A stretch of 34,165 nt of DNA, taken from IMG/VR virus record IMGVR_UViG_3300037245_001041, positions 1 to 34,165 of that record. One strand, 5' to 3'. Below the pieces are notes generated by a model, which did no database searches, was not told the origin of the DNA, and saw only the letters and a program-made list of their open reading frames with translations. The DNA comes from a virus. Shown piece after piece: positions 1 through 6,717 of the stretch (positions within the stretch are counted from its first letter, which is position 1; each line of letters opens with the position of its first letter). The translations under genes and the position numbers were made by a program.

Positions 1-127
1 ATTATGATGTAGTCCCAACCGGGTATTCGGCAACCACAACGAAAGTTTTGATAGGAACATCGGCGACGAACCAGTCAACCGGGGGCGGCACAACCAGAGG
101 CTCCTTGCCAAGGGTGCTACAGACAGG
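1..127. repeat. Terminal direct repeat, left copy
   Basis: These 127 bases are identical to 34039-34165, the exact right end of the window. The repeat reaches both ends with no mismatch, and the reading frame of one gene continues through it. This is what a circular contig looks like when an assembler leaves its overlap word at both ends; 127 is a common maximum k-mer. A true 127-bp terminal redundancy of the packaged DNA is possible but less likely, because it would lie inside a structural gene. Confidence 0.95.
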
Positions 128-209
128 ACCCATATATGTTTACCGGATAGCTAACAATGCTGGCGAGGAAATTAGTTTCCACGTCAACTTTAATTGGTAT
201 GAATTCTAA
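1..209 (+). CDS. Structural protein, C-terminal part (gene cut by window edge)
   Basis: This open frame has its first complete codon at base 3 and stops with TAA at 207-209. It is the 3' end of the gene starting at 33696; the shared 127-bp repeat keeps the same frame (offset 34,038, divisible by 3). The joined protein is 183 residues. The C-terminal part is rich in Thr, Ser and Gly and ends with aromatic residues (Trp-Tyr-Glu-Phe). I do not recognise a family. Its place between head proteins and the DnaT-like connector suggests a head or neck structural component. The next gene starts on the last base of the stop codon (TAATG). Confidence 0.85.
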   Translation, partial: YDVVPTGYSATTTKVLIGTSATNQSTGGGTTRGSLPRVLQTGPIYVYRIANNAGEEISFHVNFNWYEF

Positions 210-709
210 TGGCCGTCCAATTCGTCGTCGAAGACGGTACGGGATTAAGTACGTCCACTTCTTACGTGGAGCTTGCGGAATTCCGACAATACTGGGAAAA
301 CAAAGGCGTCGACTATTCTGTCGTCGGCGGAACTACTGACGCACAGGTCCAGGTATGGCTTAACGAGGCGACCGCATACACCGACTTGACCTATTGCTGG
401 CCCGGTGCCTTGGTGGACGAAGACCAAGCCCTAGCGGTGCCTAGAACGGGCTGGGTTGATGTCTATGGCAGAGACCTGGACGACAGCGTGCCAACCTACC
501 TAAAGAACGGCGTTTGCGAATTAGCAGGCACCAGGCAAGGGACAGACCCGGAAGCCGTGTCAGAGGTTGGCGTATCCTCCCAATCATACGGCCCGGTGAG
601 CGTGTCCTATAGCGGCGGCAGGAATGGGCAGACTATAACCTATCCCACGGCGTCGAAGTGGTTTGGCAAGATGCAGCAATGTGGCGGATTAAGGGCGTGG
701 CCAGCATGA
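209..709 (+). CDS. Head-tail connector, DnaT-like family
   Basis: A 166-residue protein whose N-terminal half resembles the phage proteins annotated as DnaT-like ssDNA-binding proteins: a Val-Glu-Asp-Gly-Thr-Gly opening, a Ser-Tyr-Val block, a Leu-Asn-Glu-Ala-Thr helix and a conserved Val-Pro-Arg-Thr-Gly-Trp motif. Members of this family sit between capsid and tail genes in siphoviruses and are best read as head-completion or adaptor proteins; a DNA-binding role is not shown here. The ATG overlaps the preceding TAA by one base and the 3' end overlaps the next ATG (ATGA). Family assignment is by remembered similarity. Confidence 0.7.
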   Translation: MAVQFVVEDGTGLSTSTSYVELAEFRQYWENKGVDYSVVGGTTDAQVQVWLNEATAYTDLTYCWPGALVDEDQALAVPRTGWVDVYGRDLDDSVPTYLKNGVCELAGTRQGTDPEAVSEVGVSSQSYGPVSVSYSGGRNGQTITYPTASKWFGKMQQCGGLRAWPA

Positions 710-1044
710 TCCTTAACTCATTCGCACGGTTTATCGTTCCCGCTTTAGTAGAGCGATCAACGCCGGTCTTCGTTAACAACATGCCCCATGGCTTTACATG
801 GGCGACCGTTGCCACCTATCGCGTCCTCTTTTGGGAGGGGTCTAGTGCGCGGTCTTTTGTAAGCGATAAGTTTAAGGAAAGCGTTGACGCCTCCGCAGGG
901 TTTGACCTTGGCTCCGACGTTCAGGAAGGCGACCGGGTGACGATAGACACAAGGGTGTTCTTTGTAACGCACCCCGATAACGTCGGCCTAGCCAATAAGT
1001 ATAAGCTCGTAGGCATGAAGGAATACGACAATGGCACCGCGTAG
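706..1044 (+). CDS. Putative head-tail joining protein
   Basis: A 112-residue protein. The start at 706 is chosen because its ATG overlaps the preceding TGA (ATGA), although the frame is open further upstream. The sequence is beta-rich, with a Gly-Asp-Arg-Val-Thr-Ile-Asp segment near residues 75-85, consistent with the small beta-barrel stoppers or head-closure proteins found at this point of siphovirus genomes. No diagnostic motif is visible, so the call rests on position and size. It overlaps the next gene by 14 bases. Confidence 0.55.
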   Translation: MILNSFARFIVPALVERSTPVFVNNMPHGFTWATVATYRVLFWEGSSARSFVSDKFKESVDASAGFDLGSDVQEGDRVTIDTRVFFVTHPDNVGLANKYKLVGMKEYDNGTA

Positions 1045-1483
1045 TGAAGTCACCGCTACATCTTTTGGGAACGTACCGAAAGCCGTACAGGAAGGCAACG
1101 AAAGGGCCATCCTTGAATTACTAATAAACGTGACGGCTGAGGCCAAGCGCGGGGCACAGGTAGCCGAGGGTCAACTTCGGAATTCCATCATGTACAGATC
1201 ATCGGAAAAAGAGGGCGGGTTTAATGTCGGCGGCAGGAAGCAAGCAGAAAGTCCAATAACGCCGAGGCCAAAAGAAGGCCAGGGCTTCGTTGGTACGAAC
1301 CTACTGCACGCTATCTATAATGAATTCGGTACAAGGTATATGGCGGCTGTTCCGTTCTTAAGGCCAGCCATCGCAATACAGGCAAGCGGGACAGATGCTA
1401 GGAAAGCCGTTAGGAAATATGAACAAGAGGCCGTTGCGGCAGGGATGAAGAAAGGACCGAGGGTCAAGAAGGTATCCAAATGA
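1031..1483 (+). CDS. HK97 gp10-like neck/tail protein
   Basis: A 150-residue protein with the features of the HK97-gp10 family: basic helical N-terminus, a central Thr-Asn-Leu-Leu-His-Ala stretch, and the characteristic Tyr-Asn-Glu-Phe-Gly-Thr followed by Ala-Val-Pro-Phe-Leu-Arg-Pro-Ala near residues 96-113. Family members act in the connector between portal and tail. The C-terminus is Lys-rich. It overlaps the following gene by four bases, and the order connector, gp10-like, terminator, tail tube is standard. Confidence 0.8.
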   Translation: MAPRSEVTATSFGNVPKAVQEGNERAILELLINVTAEAKRGAQVAEGQLRNSIMYRSSEKEGGFNVGGRKQAESPITPRPKEGQGFVGTNLLHAIYNEFGTRYMAAVPFLRPAIAIQASGTDARKAVRKYEQEAVAAGMKKGPRVKKVSK

Positions 1484-1884
1484 GCTATGGCAAGCAAGAG
1501 CTATTAGACCTAATCAACGTGCCTGCCGTCACTTCTTTACTGACGAAGGCAAGCTATATATTCCCGGCCCGCGTAGTCCCTCAAAAGGATTCAACCGGGG
1601 CCAAGATATCGACACAGGCAAAGACAATCAATTTCTACAGGTCAACGCCTGTCAATGGTGCGCTTCACTATATGCAAACGTCCTACAGTATCAATTGCCG
1701 GGCAGCGTATGAGGCGGATGCCCAGGAAATAGCAGACGCGGTATTTGATATCCTCAAAGCCGCCCCAAATTCAGCCAGGTTTTTCGTGCCGTCTATATTT
1801 GAACCCATCCCGCCTATCACAGACGAAACGGATAATTATAACGTACCGCTAGAGATCGACTCTCGCGGGCGAACTTTTGCATAG
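1480..1884 (+). CDS. Tail terminator / tail completion protein
   Basis: A 134-residue protein directly between the gp10-like protein and the tail tube protein, the usual place of the tail terminator. The pattern of an N-terminal helix, an Ala-Tyr-Glu-Ala-Asp-Ala-Gln-Glu-Ile-Ala segment and an Asp-Asn-Tyr-Asn-Val-Pro-Leu-Glu-Ile strand near the C-terminus fits the alpha/beta terminator fold. Assigned from position, size and pattern. It overlaps the preceding gene by four bases. Confidence 0.65.
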   Translation: MSYGKQELLDLINVPAVTSLLTKASYIFPARVVPQKDSTGAKISTQAKTINFYRSTPVNGALHYMQTSYSINCRAAYEADAQEIADAVFDILKAAPNSARFFVPSIFEPIPPITDETDNYNVPLEIDSRGRTFA

Positions 1885-1892
1885 GAGGCTTT

Positions 1893-2708
1893 ATGGCCGC
1901 TTCAACTGATTATGTGAGGCTCCCCGACGGGAGCGAATGGAGTTATTCCCTGGACGGGATTAGCTATACCGCGCTTGGCGTGTTAAACGGTGACGTTGAC
2001 GCGACTTGGAACTATGACAGGAATGAGATCGAATTCCACGACGGGCAGAAAAAGATATCCTATCGGAACCAGTCCATGGGTGCAACGTTGACCCTTGCGG
2101 ATCTGAACCCGCAGGCATTGGCTGACTTGTCTGGCGGCATGTTGTCGAAGACCGACACAGCCGGGGTCTTGTTCAACGACGCGCCGGACCAGATTATCGC
2201 CGCAGGTTGGAGCGACATGAAGGCAATCAACTTAACACCTACCACAGCGGGCGGTGTTGCGGTTGTCGGTAGCGTCGTCCCTACCCTTACGAGTGTAACC
2301 GGCGCGACCGCCGGGGCTCTTGCCGCCGGTGTTGATTATTATATCGTTGAAGATGATAACAGCTTTTTCGGTTGGTCGATAATCCTCGATGAAGCCGGGG
2401 CAGCCGGTGTCGTGACTACTGAGATTGTGACTATCAGCTTTGCAGACGTTACCCCGGTTGCGTCTACTACCATGAGCGCCGGATCTCCTACCTTTGTGCC
2501 AGATACGTTGGCCCTTCGTGGGGTCCAATCTTCCAGCGGTATCACCATCGACATCGCCGTGGTAAATGTTGACGGCGGATCATATAACTTCGGGTTTAAG
2601 GCTACCGCGTCGGACGGGACTGATGAAATGGTCCTTGCCTTCACCGGTGTCCTTGACGCTGACCTGACCGACGGGGCGCAGTTGTTTACTGTCACACAGA
2701 CACTGTAA
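1893..2708 (+). CDS. Major tail (tube) protein
   Basis: A 271-residue protein, rich in Thr, Ala, Gly and Val and dominated by beta strands, located just upstream of the tail assembly chaperone. The ribosome binding site GGAGG lies seven bases before the ATG. Residues 1-110 look like the tube-forming domain. Residues from about 115, with repeated Val-Thr-Gly-Ala and Ala-Gly-Val segments, may be an extra surface domain of Ig-like character. It is followed by a hairpin, as expected for a highly expressed structural gene. The exact family is not identified. Confidence 0.75.
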   Translation: MAASTDYVRLPDGSEWSYSLDGISYTALGVLNGDVDATWNYDRNEIEFHDGQKKISYRNQSMGATLTLADLNPQALADLSGGMLSKTDTAGVLFNDAPDQIIAAGWSDMKAINLTPTTAGGVAVVGSVVPTLTSVTGATAGALAAGVDYYIVEDDNSFFGWSIILDEAGAAGVVTTEIVTISFADVTPVASTTMSAGSPTFVPDTLALRGVQSSSGITIDIAVVNVDGGSYNFGFKATASDGTDEMVLAFTGVLDADLTDGAQLFTVTQTL

Positions 2709-2714
2709 TCAAGT

Positions 2715-2753
2715 CCCTCTTGGCCTTTTTCCTCCGGGCCTTGAGGGCATTTT
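2715..2753 (+). terminator. Hairpin after the major tail gene (possible weak terminator)
   Basis: CCCTC (2715-2719) and GGCC (2722-2725) pair with GGCC (2737-2740) and GAGGG (2743-2747) across a 2x2 TT/TT internal loop. A short T4 (2750-2753) follows the stem. It could trim tail tube mRNA or attenuate transcription into the tail assembly genes. The short T tract makes complete termination unlikely. Confidence 0.5.
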
Positions 2754-2774
2754 CCTAGGGGGATTGGGGGATAA

Positions 2775-3200
2775 ATGGAATATTCAATCAGGATAGGCGA
2801 AAAGAAATTCACATTTAAAAAGGTGAATATCCTTTGCTCGGAAATGTATGGGGAAATAGCAGGACTAGCCCTATCGTATAACGGGCAGCGGACAGAGGCC
2901 GAGGAGATCGACTTAGCGTATACAATCGCGAAGGCCGAAGCAGAGACGGCAATCGAAAAGGCACAGGCCAGAAGTGAGCAATTGAAAGCCTCTAAGAACC
3001 TGACGAAAGACGGGCGGGAGATGACCAAAGAAATGCACCGTCTACAGTACGTTATCCTTGCAGAATTGCTTGATATAAATGGATATGAATATGACGAATC
3101 CTATTGGAAGAAAAATGCTTCCATAGAAGATGTGAATGATGTAATCGTCGAGGCAGTAGGTGGCGGAAGTAAAAAAAAAGTAGTGGAAAGTTCCACCTAA
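2775..3200 (+). CDS. Tail assembly chaperone, short (G-like) product
   Basis: A 141-residue protein between the tail tube and tape measure genes, the position of the lambda G-type tail assembly chaperone. It is highly charged and helical (many Glu, Ala and Lys between residues 35 and 85). It ends shortly after a nine-A run at 3171-3179 that encodes three lysines. Translation in this frame stops at 3198-3200. An ATG with an upstream GGGGGATTGGGGG purine tract starts the gene. It pairs with the frameshift product listed separately. Confidence 0.8.
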   Translation: MEYSIRIGEKKFTFKKVNILCSEMYGEIAGLALSYNGQRTEAEEIDLAYTIAKAEAETAIEKAQARSEQLKASKNLTKDGREMTKEMHRLQYVILAELLDINGYEYDESYWKKNASIEDVNDVIVEAVGGGSKKKVVESST

Positions 3201-3367
3201 AGAGACTGTTCGTAATCCTTAATAGGGTATGGAGGTCTATCGACTGGGAAGATTTCAAAAAGATGTCATGGGATGACGTTGACGAAATTATACAAGGATC
3301 GGCAATCACAAAGAAGGATGCCGACTGGATTTGGGTTAAGGAAATACCTGCTTTTGGGGTGCACTAG
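2775..3367 (+). CDS. Tail assembly chaperone, -1 frameshift (GT-like) product
   Basis: A -1 slip on the A9 run at 3171-3179 joins the first 135 codons to a second open frame that begins with AGT at 3179 and ends with TAG at 3365-3367, giving about 197 residues. The second frame is open for about 60 codons, has no ribosome binding site of its own, and encodes a coherent helical segment containing a Trp-Arg-Ser-Ile-Asp-Trp-Glu-Asp-Phe motif. Its stop overlaps the tape measure start by one base. This is the classical G/GT arrangement of siphoviruses. The A-run contains the canonical A_AAA_AAA heptamer in the correct phase. Frameshift efficiency cannot be judged from sequence. Confidence 0.8.
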
Positions 3368-5154
3368 TGGCTACGAATATTGGCGAACTTGTTTGGAAAG
3401 TAACAGGAGACACTAGGGATATCGATAAGTCCCTGAAGAAAACCGAGACCGGAATAGGTAAGGTGGGCAAGGCTTTCTTAGCCGCGTTCTCTGCCGTCGC
3501 TATTATCGCCGGTGTTAAAAAGCTTATCGGATTCCTTGGTGAGGCGTCGGATGCGGCAGCCGTCCAGGAATCGGCTATCGTTAGACTCGGCGCAGCGTTG
3601 GAAGCTACTGGACAGGCAGGGGATAACGCGCTTAGCGACATGCAATCATTCGCATCTGAGCTACAGCAATTAACGGTTGTCGGCGATGAGGTCACATTAG
3701 GATTATTACAGACCGCAATCAATATGGGGTTGACCGCAGAGGAAGCACAGAACGCTACCCAACAGGCCATCGGCTTATCCCGCGCCTATGGGATCGGTTT
3801 GGACACCGCCCTTATCGGCGTGACGAATACGCTGCAAGGTCAGACATCAACGCTTTCCAGATATATCCCATCACTTAAAACAGCCGGGGACGAAACCGAG
3901 CGAATCGCTATCTTGAATGAAGAAGCCGCGCGCGCGTGGTCAGTAGCGACAGCAGAAGTCGAGACGGCAGCAGGCGCACAGGCACAGCTTGAGAACACGC
4001 TAGGCGACAGCATGGAATTGATCGGGGATCTGGTTAATGAGAGACTAACCCCATGGCGCAACCGATTAAATGAGATCGTTTCTGAATTAAACGATACCGC
4101 GGTAGCCCAAAGGAATCTCGATGCAGTTCTAGCCGGTGAAGCTGGTGACGCGGTGAGCGCATACGCTGACCAACTGGAAAAGGTGGAGAGGTTAACGGCG
4201 TTTGCGAATGGTGGCGCTTATGGTGCTGGCGTTGCGGCGATAGCGGCGCAATTAGAGCAGGAGTTAGCAATTTTAGAAGTACTCCGACAAGCCAGGGCTG
4301 ATTATTTTGCCGAGCGAGCAGCGCAACGCGGTGCAGCAGATATAGCGGCAAGGCGGGCGGTAGACGCCCTAGCAACAGAAGAGGAAGCGGCAACACTAGC
4401 GGCAAGGAACGCCCTTATTGAAGCCGAGCGGTTAGCCACAGCCGAACAATTCCTTGCCACTCAATCAGAATTAGCTATGGCGGCGATGGCTAACGCCGAG
4501 CAAGAACGCGACGACCTAATGTCTGTCGCTGAATTGCAAGAGCGAAACGCACAGCGGCGGCTTGATAGAATAGAAACCGAGCGGCAGGCAGAGGAAGACT
4601 TTGAAGCACAACGAGCGCAAGCAATACAAAACAGGCTAACTAATTTCAGCACTTACGCTAGCAGCGTGGCGGGGATATTTAGCAACCTGATTGCTATACA
4701 GCTTGCCGGGGATCAGGAACTTACCGAGAAGCAAAAGAAGAATGTAATCACTCTATACCGCGTCCAACAAGCGGCAAACATTGCACAGGTTACTGTTGAT
4801 ACCGCTACTGCAATAGCGCGGCAATTCAAAGACTTACCAATATTCCTAGCGATCCCAGCGGCTATCATCGCAGGGGCTGTCGGTGCAGCGCAAATTGGGC
4901 TCATTGCAGCAACCCCACCGCCACAGATGGCCCAGGGCGGTATTGTCCCGGCAAGGCCCGGAGGCACTACGGTTACACTAGGCGAGGCCGGCGAAGATGA
5001 GATAGTGACATCAGAGCGAAGGATGGCGGAATTTATGGGCGGCTCAAATGATAGGCCGATAATACTCCAGATAGATTCTGAGGTATTAGCAAGCTGGGTA
5101 CAGGGCCAACTTGACAACAGGGGGATTGTAGTGCCTAAGGGAACAGTAGTATGA
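3367..5154 (+). CDS. Tape measure protein
   Basis: A 595-residue protein, the second longest in the genome, directly after the chaperone pair. It starts at GTG 3367, which shares its first base with the stop of the frameshift product, and a GGGGTG purine tract lies a few bases upstream. Residues 1-60 contain the Trp-Lys-Val-Thr-Gly-Asp-Thr opening and a first hydrophobic stretch. Long Ala/Glu-rich coiled-coil segments follow (about 240-420), then a hydrophobic Ala/Ile region (about 490-525), and a Gln-Gly-Gly-Ile-Val-Pro / Gly-Glu-Ala-Gly-Glu-Asp-Glu C-terminal motif typical of tape measure proteins. At roughly 0.15 nm per residue it predicts a tail near 90 nm, short for a siphovirus. Confidence 0.9.
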   Translation: MATNIGELVWKVTGDTRDIDKSLKKTETGIGKVGKAFLAAFSAVAIIAGVKKLIGFLGEASDAAAVQESAIVRLGAALEATGQAGDNALSDMQSFASELQQLTVVGDEVTLGLLQTAINMGLTAEEAQNATQQAIGLSRAYGIGLDTALIGVTNTLQGQTSTLSRYIPSLKTAGDETERIAILNEEAARAWSVATAEVETAAGAQAQLENTLGDSMELIGDLVNERLTPWRNRLNEIVSELNDTAVAQRNLDAVLAGEAGDAVSAYADQLEKVERLTAFANGGAYGAGVAAIAAQLEQELAILEVLRQARADYFAERAAQRGAADIAARRAVDALATEEEAATLAARNALIEAERLATAEQFLATQSELAMAAMANAEQERDDLMSVAELQERNAQRRLDRIETERQAEEDFEAQRAQAIQNRLTNFSTYASSVAGIFSNLIAIQLAGDQELTEKQKKNVITLYRVQQAANIAQVTVDTATAIARQFKDLPIFLAIPAAIIAGAVGAAQIGLIAATPPPQMAQGGIVPARPGGTTVTLGEAGEDEIVTSERRMAEFMGGSNDRPIILQIDSEVLASWVQGQLDNRGIVVPKGTVV

Positions 5155-5891
5155 GAATCCTTTACTTAAACCGACTAGGCACAAGCGGGACATTGAGCGC
5201 CACGAATGAGGACGCCAACTACCCCATCGAGGAAGTGCTGGATAATACGCTCACGACTTTGTTTAAGTCCACCACTACAACGGCGGTTATCACTCAGGCG
5301 TTCGCCGCAGACTTTGAAATATCGGCTCTCGCATGGGGTAACACCAACGCCACGCAGATAGATATAGTCATGAAGAATTCAGGCGCATCGACCGTGTTCA
5401 GCCAGACGCTTACAGGCTCAGAGATAAAGTACTCGGGTAGCTTTCCCGGGAATATCTTCTACCCTAGCTCGGCTGTTGCAGATGTCAGGACAATCATCCT
5501 AACTTGCACCGGTCCGGACCCTCTACAATTCGGCGGGCTGTATGCCGGTCAATATCTACAAGCGCCATATTTCGATGTCGGCCCTACTCTTGGTTCTGTA
5601 TCATCGGCAAGCGTCCAGAAGTCTCGCTACGGTGTCGCGTACAGCGTGCCGGGCGTATCGGTTGACACATTCAGCGCAGACTTTAGCGCGGTGTTGATAG
5701 ACGATTACGATAATATCAACGCATTCTTCAGGGCAACGCAGACTGACACGCCTATATGGTTAGACAGGTGGGAAGACTCGACACTATTCCCTCCCATGTT
5801 TGCGCTTGTGACTAATAATATTGAATGGACGAAATCCCGTGAGGGGATAATGTTCGACAACCTAACGCTTGATTTTGAGGAGATTAAATGA
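5151..5891 (+). CDS. Distal/minor tail protein
   Basis: A 246-residue beta-rich protein overlapping the tape measure stop (ATGA). It has the look of a minor tail protein that occupies the distal-tail position: an N-terminal Tyr-Leu-Asn-Arg opening, many Thr/Ser/Ala strands, and a C-terminal Trp-Leu-Asp-Arg-Trp-Glu plus Phe-Asp-Asn-Leu-Thr-Leu-Asp-Phe-Glu-Glu ending. The function is inferred from its place immediately after the tape measure. No enzymatic motif is seen. Confidence 0.6.
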   Translation: MRILYLNRLGTSGTLSATNEDANYPIEEVLDNTLTTLFKSTTTTAVITQAFAADFEISALAWGNTNATQIDIVMKNSGASTVFSQTLTGSEIKYSGSFPGNIFYPSSAVADVRTIILTCTGPDPLQFGGLYAGQYLQAPYFDVGPTLGSVSSASVQKSRYGVAYSVPGVSVDTFSADFSAVLIDDYDNINAFFRATQTDTPIWLDRWEDSTLFPPMFALVTNNIEWTKSREGIMFDNLTLDFEEIK

Positions 5892-6016
5892 AATATGCGA
5901 TCTTTATCCTGTCAGTATTGGTTCTCTTTGGATGCACTATGCTTGAACCTAGCATGCACGATCCTGGAAGGTGGCATTCATACGATGATATACAAGACAT
6001 TAGCGAGGCAGAATAA
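5888..6016 (+). CDS. Small lipoprotein in the tail operon
   Basis: A 42-residue open frame with perfect operon spacing: its ATG overlaps the preceding TGA (ATGA) and its TAA overlaps the next ATG (TAATG). Residues 1-15 form a short signal peptide (Lys2, then a hydrophobic Ile/Leu/Val core) ending in Leu-Phe-Gly-Cys, a lipobox with Cys16 as the predicted lipidated residue. Only 26 residues would remain after processing, acidic and with His, Trp and Tyr. Small phage lipoproteins are known to block receptors or DNA entry (superinfection exclusion), and a role of that kind is one possibility. A second outer-membrane spanin is another, though a proper spanin pair exists near 11.6-12.1 kb. Confidence 0.7.
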   Translation: MKYAIFILSVLVLFGCTMLEPSMHDPGRWHSYDDIQDISEAE

Positions 6017-6714
6017 TGGCTATTACCAAGGTTGACAATCCAACATCAGGAACGCCTAGCATTCCCGGTGATTACACCCAACAGAATGAAGTGTCTGAAC
6101 GTGGTTTACGTGGCGGGAATAATATGTCCCTCACAAATTGGGACGCCACCACCACAGCGCCACAGGTGGCCGCTGGAAGCTCCATAGAAATCAATGGGGC
6201 TTGGTGGGATATCACCACGAATACATCTATTAGCACATCGGGTGCATCTAGTGGCACCGTTTATCTAGTGTTTGATGACGCTGCCCCAGGCTTTGTGTGG
6301 ACAGACACAGCCCCATCATGGGACGCCGCTCTTAATGGGTGGTATGTCAGCGGGGATAGGTTCACAGGGCATCTTTGCGAATGGGACGGGGCGGTGGCTT
6401 ACACCGTGAAATCTAGGTATTACACAAACAACCAACAGGGCGACCAACTCCCAATAGGTGCGTCAATTTGGACAGGTGTAGACTCCACACAGGTTGTCGT
6501 CACGGCTACCACGTATGTTCTCCCGGCTGGTGCATATCTCATAACAGCAGACCAAGGGAGCGCGGGGGGCCATACTTTTATAAATGGAGATTGGAGAACA
6601 AATAACAATCTTTCCCTCGGCGAAGTGGGATTTATAGTGTCCGACGGAACTAACTCACGGCTATTCAATAACGCCGGGAGCGACACCACCTTTAATATCA
6701 AGAAGATATGGTAG
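6016..6714 (+). CDS. Tail tip or fibre-like protein
   Basis: A 232-residue protein rich in Thr, Ser, Gly, Asp and Trp, without charged coiled coils, which looks like a beta-structured tail-tip or receptor-facing protein. Repeated Trp-Asp motifs occur in the middle (residues 45-130). It lies between the lipoprotein and the large tail protein and starts on the TAATG overlap. No known family is recognised; a role as appendage or adsorption protein is inference. Confidence 0.5.
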   Translation: MAITKVDNPTSGTPSIPGDYTQQNEVSERGLRGGNNMSLTNWDATTTAPQVAAGSSIEINGAWWDITTNTSISTSGASSGTVYLVFDDAAPGFVWTDTAPSWDAALNGWYVSGDRFTGHLCEWDGAVAYTVKSRYYTNNQQGDQLPIGASIWTGVDSTQVVVTATTYVLPAGAYLITADQGSAGGHTFINGDWRTNNNLSLGEVGFIVSDGTNSRLFNNAGSDTTFNIKKIW

Positions 6715-6717
6715 ATT

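Noticed and set aside
658-705. Upstream extension of the gene starting at 706
   Set aside because: The ATGA overlap at 706 is the better start; the extension would overlap the connector gene by about 50 bases.
2339-3028. 229-codon minus-strand open frame
   Set aside because: It lies opposite the major tail and chaperone genes, has no supporting ribosome binding site or neighbours, and is a codon-bias shadow.
3336-3770. 144-codon minus-strand frame opposite the tape measure gene
   Set aside because: Ser/Ala-rich mirror of the coding strand; no operon context on the minus strand anywhere in the window.
3367-5154. Peptidoglycan hydrolase domain in the tape measure protein
   Set aside because: No lysozyme, SLT or peptidase motif is visible in this short protein.
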